Made by a program: the position numbers and the translations under genes. Under the pieces are notes generated by a model, which saw only the letters and a program-made list of their open reading frames with translations, was not told the DNA's origin and searched no databases. DNA of 40,220 nt from a virus, in the IMG/VR virus record IMGVR_UViG_3300047168_000262, positions 1 through 40,220 of that record. The stretch is one strand, 5' to 3'. This document shows, in pieces, positions 1-6,143 of the stretch (the stretch's first letter is position 1; each line of letters opens with the position of its first letter).

Positions 1-342
1 ATGAGCGAAACCCTTGATCAATTCCGCCTGACCCCATCGGCCGCCCGGCAGGTGGCGCAGATTCTGCAATCCGACCCCGAAGCCCGCGCGCTGCGAGTCG
101 AAGTGCTGGCCGGCGGCTGCTCCGGGTTCCAGTATAAATTCGACCTGACGGCGGCGCAGAACCCGGACGACCTGGTCATCGCGCATGACGGTGCAACCGT
201 GTTCGTCGACCCGACCAGCCTGGACCTGCTGGCCGGGGCCGAGCTGGACTACAAGGACACGCTGATGGGCGCCCATTTCGCGGTACAGAACCCGAACGCC
301 ACCTCCTCCTGCGGCTGCGGCACCTCGTTCTCAATTGACTAA
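1..342 (+). CDS. erpA: A-type iron-sulfur cluster insertion protein (ErpA/IscA/HesB family)
   Basis: This 113-residue protein belongs to the HesB/IscA/ErpA family of A-type carriers, which deliver Fe-S clusters to apoproteins in the cytoplasm. The three cluster-ligand cysteines are in their usual places: C40 in GGCSGFQY, and C104 and C106 in the SCGCG motif near the C-terminus. Length and the NPNA-x3-CGCG ending match the family. It lies on the + strand, opposite to the phage operon that runs towards it, and is followed by a strong + strand terminator, so it is probably a host gene flanking a prophage. ErpA is preferred over IscA or SufA only by general look. Some phages carry hesB genes, so phage origin is not excluded. 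Confidence 0.88.
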   Translation: MSETLDQFRLTPSAARQVAQILQSDPEARALRVEVLAGGCSGFQYKFDLTAAQNPDDLVIAHDGATVFVDPTSLDLLAGAELDYKDTLMGAHFAVQNPNATSSCGCGTSFSID

Positions 343-401
343 AATCACCACCTGTCCTATTAATAGATTGATTTTATTAGATAATTTCTACCACGTGCGG
401 T

Positions 402-929
402 CTATTTGCGGGTCTGAACAGCGGTGGAATTCGAAAGTGAGAAACTTTCCAAGCCGCCGAGCGCAACTTCGGCGGCTTTTTTCGTCAGCACCGGCGACAG
501 CCCGGCGAGCGCCTCGGCCCTGGCCACCAGGCTGATCGCGTACTTCGCCTCGAACGTTTTCCAGCCGTGGTCGTGGCCTTCCCGGTGATGGTCCGAGCAC
601 AAGGGAGTTGTTCGGTCGTCCCGCGGCTTGATCCCAGTCCCGCCCGCGCCGCCAGCCCGCACATGATGCGCCTGGACATTTCTGTCTCCGCATAGGTGGA
701 CCGAGCAGGGGAGCGTCCGGATCCAGGCGAGGTATTCCGGGTTCTTGCCAGATTGGTCACGCGGCCTGTCTTTTGTGCCACGTCGCACATTGGTCCGCGT
801 ACGGACCCTTTCGGCCTTACGCCCTGATTTGCACTCGCGGCATTCTTTGCTGCTGAGGGGATCGAACCGCCCAGGCTTCGTGGTGCCGCAGCCGCGGCAT
901 TTTTTGGGCGTCGCGGCGAGGCTGGTCAT
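402..929 (-). CDS. Zinc-ribbon / HNH-type endonuclease (DUF968-like)
   Basis: A 175-residue protein with two metal-binding parts. The N-terminus has a C-x2-C-x15-C-x2-C ribbon (C11, C14, C30, C33). The middle carries an HNH/DUF968-like core: PCSVHLCG, then AHHVRAGG, then KPRDD and the CSDHHREGH motif. Such proteins in phages are small nucleases or recombination-associated nucleases. The start overlaps the end of the DUF6527-like gene by 4 bases (ATGA), and this is the last gene of the leftward operon. Its final ~28 residues lie over the erpA terminator and do not resemble the core family, so the reading frame may have been extended into host DNA. Nuclease activity is inferred from motifs. Confidence 0.7.
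   Translation of the reverse strand: MTSLAATPKKCRGCGTTKPGRFDPLSSKECRECKSGRKAERVRTRTNVRRGTKDRPRDQSGKNPEYLAWIRTLPCSVHLCGDRNVQAHHVRAGGAGGTGIKPRDDRTTPLCSDHHREGHDHGWKTFEAKYAISLVARAEALAGLSPVLTKKAAEVALGGLESFSLSNSTAVQTRK
451..482 (+). terminator. Intrinsic terminator downstream of the erpA-like gene
   Basis: A 10-bp perfect stem (AAGCCGCCGA at 451-460 with TCGGCGGCTT at 469-478) has an 8-base loop and runs into a six-T tract at 477-482. The T tract is on the + strand side, so it serves the erpA-like gene. It overlaps the 3' end of the - strand nuclease gene. Confidence 0.75.
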
Positions 930-1246
930 GGGAGTTCGGGCAGAGGGACGGTTTGCCCCGCAAGGTTATGAGTGCAATCGCCGAGAAACTGGATCATCCC
1001 GTTGGCCAGGAAATAGTGACAGCGCTCCTCCGGCAGTGCGACGGTGCCATCGTCATCAACCACAGCGCCGTGTGAGACGATCATGCTCGGCATGAACGTG
1101 GGCTTGTCGACTCTGCCGTCCCACCGCCAGTTGGCGCCGGTGCCGGCGGACCGGCGGGTATAGAATACGTGCATCTCCTGGCAGCCGGGGCACCAATGCG
1201 CCGGCCCATTTTCCGTCATCCGGAGATACGGGCTGAGCTGGCTCAT
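926..1246 (-). CDS. DUF6527-like cysteine-rich phage protein
   Basis: A 106-residue protein with CPGC near residue 20, a W-rWDG stretch, a PTFMPS motif, and a C-terminal half with CHYFLANGMIQFLGDCTH. Paired Cys/His groups at both ends suggest a single zinc site. This pattern matches the DUF6527 family, which is common in phages and of unknown function. The start codon overlaps the previous stop (TGATG) and the end overlaps the nuclease start, so all three are translationally coupled. Confidence 0.6.
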   Translation of the reverse strand: MSQLSPYLRMTENGPAHWCPGCQEMHVFYTRRSAGTGANWRWDGRVDKPTFMPSMIVSHGAVVDDDGTVALPEERCHYFLANGMIQFLGDCTHNLAGQTVPLPELP

Positions 1247-1551
1247 CAGTACGTATCTCCGGCGGCCGGCGTCGTCAGATCCGGCTGGGAGAAATTATTT
1301 GACCAGGCCCAGATTTCCGTCGCGGCGGAGCCTGGCTCCAGCGCATACTGGCAGTGATCATGGCCGAGAACGAATGAGAGCGCTTTGCAAGCTTTCTGCG
1401 CCCATTTCTCTCCGGCCGCGGCGGCTCGGGCGGTGCGCCGGCTGATTGTCTCATTGGGGTTGCCGAGCAGGAAGGTGTTTCCCGTTTTGTCGAGCCATAG
1501 CAGCCAGTTCATTCCGAATTGGCGAATGACGGGGCAGATTTTGCAGGACAT
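1246..1551 (-). CDS. Conserved phage hypothetical protein
   Basis: A 101-residue protein of unknown function. A C-x2-C pair lies at the N-terminus (MSCKICP), followed by a hydrophobic WLLWLD stretch, a GNPNETISRR motif and a DHC motif. The ETIS...A...G..W..K.C order recalls small conserved phage proteins seen near lysis or replication genes. The start at 1551 has a GGAG site seven bases upstream; an internal Met at 1512 is an alternative. A near-match of the GGCGACCA octamer lies in the short gap upstream, at the stop of the previous gene. Confidence 0.6.
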   Translation of the reverse strand: MSCKICPVIRQFGMNWLLWLDKTGNTFLLGNPNETISRRTARAAAAGEKWAQKACKALSFVLGHDHCQYALEPGSAATEIWAWSNNFSQPDLTTPAAGDTY

Positions 1552-1590
1552 GACGGGCTCCAGAAAGTCTGGAAACAGATTCGCAGCCGC

Positions 1591-1598
1591 TGGTCGCT
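1591..1598 (-). promoter_or_regulatory. Intergenic octamer, variant copy (AGCGACCA)
   Basis: Seven of eight bases match GGCGACCA. It overlaps the TAG stop of the 1597-2268 gene and precedes the 1551 start, the same placement as the exact copies. Confidence 0.3.
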
Positions 1599-2268
1599 AA
1601 TTCACCGTAACGCCGGGCGGCGGGCTGACTTCCTTTTGCTGGTCGGCCGCCACGCTCTTGATCGCCTGCTCCGGTGTCATTCCACCTGTCTTCAGGCCGC
1701 TGATAAAAGTCAGGATGCGCGCGAGGGTTTCCTTTTGAGCGGTGAGCCGGATTTTGTTCTTCTCGCTGGCCTCGGTCTTTGCGGCGTCGGGGCGGCTAAG
1801 GATTTCCAAGACGCGATTTGCCTGAAACAGGTCGCCGTTGGCGATGAGCTCCATCGTGTAATATGCTTCCAGACGGCCTTTCGACATGATCGTCGGGATC
1901 ATGGCCAAAGTCGCAGCCTGAAAAGCTTCGAAGCGCGTTTGCTGAACGGATTTTTCGGTTCGGTGCAGTCCTTCGCGCACCTGAGCGCTCATCTGGGCGA
2001 ACGCTGCTTGGCAAGTATCGACCATCGAGTGGTCCATAGGGGGCGGAATCCGCTCGGCGCGCAGCAGCGTGATCTCTTTCAGCAAGCCCTGGATGAGCTG
2101 CTCGCCGGGCTGCATTTGGACCCAGCCGGCCTGAACCAAACGCTGGATCTGGTCGATCTGCGGGGCAATGATGGCATAGAATTCCCGCAGTTCTTTGAGT
2201 TCCTGTTCGGGGGTTTTCTTGGGCGGAAGAGGTGGCGCGGCGGTTTCGGCGGTTTTTTGGTCAAGCAT
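1597..2268 (-). CDS. Hypothetical phage protein, proline-rich N-terminus and helical body
   Basis: A 223-residue soluble protein with a Pro/Lys-rich start (PPLPPKKTPEQE), long predicted helices through the middle and a short Pro-rich tail. No catalytic motif or membrane segment is visible and no family is recognised. A GAGGAA ribosome site sits just before the start. It follows the DUF4406-like gene by 15 bases in the same operon. The helical, Gln- and Glu-rich composition suggests a protein-binding or oligomeric role, but this is only inference. Confidence 0.65.
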   Translation of the reverse strand: MLDQKTAETAAPPLPPKKTPEQELKELREFYAIIAPQIDQIQRLVQAGWVQMQPGEQLIQGLLKEITLLRAERIPPPMDHSMVDTCQAAFAQMSAQVREGLHRTEKSVQQTRFEAFQAATLAMIPTIMSKGRLEAYYTMELIANGDLFQANRVLEILSRPDAAKTEASEKNKIRLTAQKETLARILTFISGLKTGGMTPEQAIKSVAADQQKEVSPPPGVTVN

Positions 2269-2283
2269 GGGATTCCTCGGGGT

Positions 2284-2634
2284 TTAGAGAACGATCAATT
2301 CCAGGCCCAACGCGACGGCCGCTGCGCGCTCGGCGTTGGCGCCCTTGCTCTTTTCCCAACCTGGCAGAAGCGCGACAGCATCGGCGTGGCGGCAAATGAA
2401 TTCGAGGTCTTCTGCTAGCGCGACACGAAGGTCAAAGCCGTGCTGCTGAGCTGCAATCGTTTCATCGCCGGTCGCGTTACCCTTCGAAATATCCGTGCCG
2501 TGACGCTCGTTATCCCGCTCGGCCGGGTTGAAGACGAAATGGCCTTTGGCGCGAAGTTCCGCGGCAGCTGCGTTGAAGGCTGGGAAATTGAATTCGCGAA
2601 TAGATCGCATCGGCCCCGCGATGTAAATTTTCAT
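2284..2634 (-). CDS. DUF4406 / nucleoside 2-deoxyribosyltransferase-like protein
   Basis: A 116-residue Rossmann-like protein starting MKIYIAGPM, the typical opening of the DUF4406 and nucleoside 2-deoxyribosyltransferase-like group. FPAFNAAAAELRAKGH, the FNPAERD segment and DAVALLPGWEKSKGA (E near residue 94 with following GA-x-AE) also fit. These proteins are predicted to act on nucleotides or nucleosides; the exact substrate is unknown. It overlaps the upstream diphosphohydrolase-like gene by ATGA, which supports a shared role in nucleotide metabolism during infection. Confidence 0.78.
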   Translation of the reverse strand: MKIYIAGPMRSIREFNFPAFNAAAAELRAKGHFVFNPAERDNERHGTDISKGNATGDETIAAQQHGFDLRVALAEDLEFICRHADAVALLPGWEKSKGANAERAAAVALGLELIVL

Positions 2635-3086
2635 GGTGCATCCTGGATTGTGTAATGTTTGGGATTGCGGTCGCCATACTCCCGCGTGAGACGCCCAACC
2701 TGGAGCGCGAGCTTCTTCATCAGATGGCGCGAGCCACCCGGATAATTGCGGTCGTCGACCAGCTTTCCGGCTTCACGAGAGTCCACAAGGATTGCGAGGC
2801 TAGCGAGCGCGGCGCCGATGTTGTCGACGCCGTCCTCGTCGTCGTCATAGCCTTCGATATAATCCTGGATGTGGCGTAGCGCAGCGTTTGCGTAGACCGT
2901 GGCGCGCGCGCCATCATGCCGCCAGTTATTGCGGCCATATTTGAGCGCCCCGAAGAAAAGACTCATCGCGCCGAGGGCGATCGCGGTCACCGGGAACATT
3001 CCCAGCGGGATCTTCGTCATTGTCGCAAGCGCATCCTTGGGATTCGTCGGCTTGCTCGCCACATCGATCGGTGTCAGCTTTTTCAT
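2631..3086 (-). CDS. dATP/dGTP diphosphohydrolase-like protein (DUF5664 / MazG-like)
   Basis: A 151-residue all-helical protein with the signature NPKDALAT-mTKIPL, GA-x-KYG-x-NWR, YANAALRHI, the acidic run YDDDEDG, and a late DSREAGKLVDDR. This order matches the phage dATP/dGTP diphosphohydrolase N-terminal family, a relative of MazG-type nucleotide pyrophosphohydrolases. The acidic residues would bind the catalytic metals. It likely acts on the dNTP pool. The start lacks a strong ribosome site, and a CACAT-N4-GTGTG dyad lies just upstream. Substrate specificity cannot be read from sequence. Confidence 0.78.
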   Translation of the reverse strand: MKKLTPIDVASKPTNPKDALATMTKIPLGMFPVTAIALGAMSLFFGALKYGRNNWRHDGARATVYANAALRHIQDYIEGYDDDEDGVDNIGAALASLAILVDSREAGKLVDDRNYPGGSRHLMKKLALQVGRLTREYGDRNPKHYTIQDAP

Positions 3087-3103
3087 GGTCTACCACTGCA
3101 AAG

Positions 3104-3117
3104 CACATTTCCGTGTG
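3104..3117. promoter_or_regulatory. CACAT-N4-RTGTG dyad, copy 1
   Basis: CACATTTCCGTGTG lies in the 47-base gap before the diphosphohydrolase-like gene. It shares arms and spacing with the copies at 28437, 28576 and 37380. Confidence 0.4.
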
Positions 3118-3133
3118 TTTCGCAATCAAAAGG

Positions 3134-3349
3134 TCAGTAAGAATTGAACCCCATCTGCACCATGATCCGCATCAGTAGCCCGTGGATCATGCCCCGGGTA
3201 TGCGGGTGCGCCAGGCACTTCGCGTCCTTCTCGGTCTCGAAGCAGAGAACATAGGTTTTGGCTCCGGCCTCGATCGCCGCTTCGCAGTCCTGCCGCAGCT
3301 TGGTGGCGAGCATGATGTCGTGCTCGGCCAGGCGGGCGGCGCGCGTCAC
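3134..3349 (-). CDS. Small hypothetical protein
   Basis: A 71-residue protein with a helical N-terminal half (AARLAEHDIMLATKLRQ) and a C-terminal half containing C-x8-C and an HPHTRGM segment. No family is recognised. The GTG start overlaps the TAG stop of the metallophosphoesterase gene (TAGTG), so translation is coupled; that overlap is the main argument that it is real. Confidence 0.6.
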   Translation of the reverse strand: MTRAARLAEHDIMLATKLRQDCEAAIEAGAKTYVLCFETEKDAKCLAHPHTRGMIHGLLMRIMVQMGFNSY

Positions 3350-4494
3350 TAGACGCCGTTCAAGCTGCGATCAGGAAGCGTCACGTCGCCTGAATGTGAC
3401 CAGCGGCCATTGTAGAAGCCGCGATTGTAGAAGCGCAGGTAGTCGGCCGAACAGCGGATGATCGCGCCGGTGGGCTCATGTTGGACGGCGCGCATAATCA
3501 GGCCGCCAACATGAGCATCGATCTTTTTCTTGCGCATGAAGGGTGTCTGATCCTGCGTACAGCCGGTCTGCGCGGCCCAGACGTTCCGAACATTGCCGAA
3601 CATCATTTTGTGATAGTGGCCGTAGAGCCCGATCGACGGCTTTTCGCCTCCGTCCAGGCCTTCGATGATCTTCTGGATCGTATAGCTGACGGCGTAGCTC
3701 GATCCGCCGCCTGGGTGAACGACCGAAATGGTGGCATCCTTGCCTGAATTGCGATTTCGGAGCAAAACGGCCGCTTCCATATAGCCGAGGTTCACCCAGT
3801 CAGTGCGGCCAGCTTCGCGGAATTTCTGCTCAGCATAAGCGCCGATGTCGACGCCTTCGCGCTGTGCGTACCAACCCTCGTGATCGTCGCCCGCGACTGC
3901 ATAAGTCGTGATCCCAGGACGCCGCGGATAAACCTTCGCCAGATAACGACACTGTGCGTCCATGCCTCGCGTGTGCAGGTCATAGACATTGAAGCGGGCT
4001 TCTCCGTCAATCCAGTTGCCGGTATGGAAGACAGTCGTGATGCCGGCTGCTTCGTAGGCGTCATATAGCGCTTCGAGGACGTCTAGCCGCTCATACTTGC
4101 TGCCGAGGTGTGTGTCGCCCATTGCGCCAAAGGTGAAACTGCCGTCGGCGTCTGTGAGAAAAACGTGCTTTGGCCCATGGATGATTGCAGGGAGTTCCAT
4201 GGGGCGCTTGAAAAGCGGCTTTTGCTCTTCGGGCTGCTGTGCCGCTTGGGTGGGCGCGTCTCCAACGACCGGATAACGGGGCTTGTGGCCAGGATGATAG
4301 CCGACACCGATGCGTGGTCGCATCTTGTAGTGCTTGGCGATGTTCTTCAGACTGTACTGAAGCGATGATCGGCTGATCCCGATAATCCCTGCCGCGCCCC
4401 GAATGCCGTGCGTCGTCACCAACGAAACGCGGCGGTAAGCCTCTTCTCTGGAGATTTTGGAAATGCCGAGGATCTCTGGATTTGATCTCGACAC
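3349..4494 (-). CDS. Phage metallophosphoesterase with N-terminal HTH-like segment
   Basis: A 381-residue protein. Residues ~10-60 resemble a small helix-turn-helix (GAAGIIGISRSSLQYSL), and ~115-340 form a calcineurin-like phosphoesterase domain. The metal-binding blocks appear in order: GDTHLG, GNWIDGE, GDDHEG, VVHPGGG and GHYH. The substrate could be nucleic acid, a nucleotide or phosphoprotein; the HTH-like part favours DNA or RNA. Start is GTG with an AGGAA site overlapping the stop of the endolysin gene. It connects the lysis pair to the accessory block. Confidence 0.82.
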   Translation of the reverse strand: MSRSNPEILGISKISREEAYRRVSLVTTHGIRGAAGIIGISRSSLQYSLKNIAKHYKMRPRIGVGYHPGHKPRYPVVGDAPTQAAQQPEEQKPLFKRPMELPAIIHGPKHVFLTDADGSFTFGAMGDTHLGSKYERLDVLEALYDAYEAAGITTVFHTGNWIDGEARFNVYDLHTRGMDAQCRYLAKVYPRRPGITTYAVAGDDHEGWYAQREGVDIGAYAEQKFREAGRTDWVNLGYMEAAVLLRNRNSGKDATISVVHPGGGSSYAVSYTIQKIIEGLDGGEKPSIGLYGHYHKMMFGNVRNVWAAQTGCTQDQTPFMRKKKIDAHVGGLIMRAVQHEPTGAIIRCSADYLRFYNRGFYNGRWSHSGDVTLPDRSLNGV

Positions 4495-4499
4495 GTCGG

Positions 4500-5012
4500 T
4501 TATTCCTGCGGCTCGGATGGGAGAGGAATTGGGATCGGAGCCTCAATCTCCACGGCCGGCGTCGGAGCAGCAGGGACGGTAGCGGCGGCCGGCTCCTCAT
4601 GGCGGCGGGTGATGTAGAATCGTTGGGCGCCGATCTGTTTTGTGAAAGTGACGCCTTCCGCTTTGGCCCATTCAGGCTCGGGAATGGTCTCGGCATAGTA
4701 GCTGTCAGCCCCGGCGGTGATGTCGGGCAGCACGCCGGCAACCGCCATTTTCGCGAGGAGAAGTGCCTGCTGGTACACCGGATCATTGACCGGCGTGTCT
4801 AGCATCCGGGTATTGTCTGGCCCAGGCAGCCAGCAGTCGTATTGATCTTTCGCAAGGCAGACGCTTAGGATATCGTCACCCCACCAACAGGGGTTCTTGG
4901 CCCGGTTCACGACGGTATTGGCCACCGCCTGCATGCCGTTATAGCCCTGGTCGCTGGCCTCCCCAAAAACAGTCAGAGCCAGCGCCCGAACGGGATCGGT
5001 GATTTCAGTCAT
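4500..5012 (-). CDS. Endolysin, SleB-type cell wall hydrolase
   Basis: A 170-residue protein with a Hydrolase_2/SleB-type domain over residues ~8-135: VFGEAS with the likely catalytic glutamate E18, MQAVANTVVNRA, a cysteine-containing VCLAKDQYDCW, and a Y-rich SYYAETI segment. SleB-type enzymes cleave peptidoglycan glycan strands. No signal peptide is visible, so release would rely on the adjacent holin. The last 35 residues are Pro/Ala/Glu-rich and probably disordered. The start overlaps the holin gene by 8 bases with an AAGG site. Confidence 0.87.
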   Translation of the reverse strand: MTEITDPVRALALTVFGEASDQGYNGMQAVANTVVNRAKNPCWWGDDILSVCLAKDQYDCWLPGPDNTRMLDTPVNDPVYQQALLLAKMAVAGVLPDITAGADSYYAETIPEPEWAKAEGVTFTKQIGAQRFYITRRHEEPAAATVPAAPTPAVEIEAPIPIPLPSEPQE

Positions 5013-5376
5013 CTTTTCGGCCTTTGGTAAGAAGTGCGTTTTTTAGCCAACTGAGGTCTTCCCGGATGGGCAGCATGAGGTCCGAAAAAACGCCTTTCAA
5101 CCGATCGATGTTCTCGGTCATCTCCTGGCGCGTGGGCCGCGTGCTGGCGATTTCGATCTGGAAGGCGATATTTTGCTGGGTCAACGTCCCCAGGGCAGCC
5201 GTGGTTTCGGTGCGCATTTTTTCCATTTCCGCTCTGATTTGATCAAGGCCGTCGATAGCGTCTGTCCTGTTGGTGACCACCGCCTGGTAGATAAAATAAC
5301 AACAGATCAAGGCAATCACGGCGATCCCGACAGGGCCAAGCTGCGTCAGAAAGTTCGCCTCTAGAATCCCATCCAT
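5005..5376 (-). CDS. Holin-like protein, single membrane segment plus coiled coil
   Basis: A 123-residue protein with one membrane segment at residues ~12-33 (VGIAVIALICCYFIYQAVV) followed by a long charged coiled-coil-prone region and a basic tail. Position directly before the endolysin, with 8-base overlap, makes a holin or lysis regulator the best call. The topology is a single span, not the classical two- or three-span lambda type. A GGCGACCA octamer lies upstream. No spanin gene was recognised next to it. Confidence 0.65.
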   Translation of the reverse strand: MDGILEANFLTQLGPVGIAVIALICCYFIYQAVVTNRTDAIDGLDQIRAEMEKMRTETTAALGTLTQQNIAFQIEIASTRPTRQEMTENIDRLKGVFSDLMLPIREDLSWLKNALLTKGRKDD

Positions 5377-5419
5377 TGCGTCGCATCCACGTAAGTTCGC
5401 TCCCGCGCTTTACGCTTCC

Positions 5420-5427
5420 TGGTCGCC
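5420..5427 (-). promoter_or_regulatory. Intergenic octamer GGCGACCA
   Basis: Exact copy in the gap before the holin-like gene, inside a small hairpin (CCTGG-CGA-CCAGG on the - strand). Confidence 0.45.
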
Positions 5428-5434
5428 AGGGCAA

Positions 5435-5731
5435 CTAACCGGAGATGTTCTTCGTGAAAACGGTCACGATATCGGCGACACCGGCGCCGTGCGGGGCAAG
5501 TTGGATCTGTCGGATCGCCCGCTGGCGGCACTCTTCCAAGTGCAGGTGGAAGTCGTAGGACGCTCGGGACGCGAGTGTCCCCTCCCCTTGCATTTGCAGG
5601 TGCTGAGCGTGCTGGTGGGTGTAGCCGCCGGCGTTTTCATGCGCTTCATGGGCCGCGCGCGTCATGGCCGTGACACGCTTCACCGCGGCTGCGCGCTGCT
5701 GTTCGATGTCGGCTCCAAGGTCAAGACGCAT
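5435..5731 (-). CDS. Hypothetical phage protein, His/Gln-rich
   Basis: A 98-residue protein starting MRLDLGADIEQQRAAAVKR. The start at 5731 is chosen for its GGAG site; a longer frame extends upstream but overlaps the neighbouring gene by over 100 bases. The middle is rich in His and Gln (AHEAHENAGG, THQHAQHLQMQ). Mostly helical, no membrane segment, no recognised family. It lies between the tail-tip genes and the lysis pair and overlaps the upstream gene by 11 bases. Confidence 0.6.
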   Translation of the reverse strand: MRLDLGADIEQQRAAAVKRVTAMTRAAHEAHENAGGYTHQHAQHLQMQGEGTLASRASYDFHLHLEECRQRAIRQIQLAPHGAGVADIVTVFTKNISG

Positions 5732-6143
5732 AAAGAACCACTCCAAAATCAATAAATCCGGCGTGCAGGATCGCAATCCAGATCTGGCCTGGCTTGTTGG
5801 TGGTGATGACGAGCTCGCCGTCTGTGATCTCATGCGGACCGGAAGTTGTTGCCCCGGATGTCCAGGCCATGGCGCCGTGCGGAATGCCCGTAATGGCGGC
5901 CTCGTCGACGCCGTCGGCTTTCAGGTCGATCTTGCCGACCTTGATCGGCATGGCCTTACGTGGCTGGATGCTTCCGTCTGGCACCCAATAATTCTGCGAG
6001 TGCGCCATGACGTCGGCCGGCATTTCATCGAGCATGAGCGCGCCGCCACCTTCAGGGACACCTTGAATATCCAGTTCATGTTCCAGGCATTGGATATATT
6101 GCATGATCGAGCCGTCGGCCCGGTAGGTGAGCATTGCTTTCAT
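5721..6143 (-). CDS. Hypothetical protein, probable tail-tip accessory
   Basis: A 140-residue, mostly beta-type protein starting MKAMLTYRADGSIM. The frame overlaps the stop of the host-specificity gene by ATGA. The C-terminal half (ITGIPHGAMAW ... GQIWIAILHAGF) looks like a small beta-sandwich. Proteins of this kind immediately downstream of a J-type gene are often tail-fibre or decoration accessories. No family is assigned. Confidence 0.6.
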   Translation of the reverse strand: MKAMLTYRADGSIMQYIQCLEHELDIQGVPEGGGALMLDEMPADVMAHSQNYWVPDGSIQPRKAMPIKVGKIDLKADGVDEAAITGIPHGAMAWTSGATTSGPHEITDGELVITTNKPGQIWIAILHAGFIDFGVVLYAS

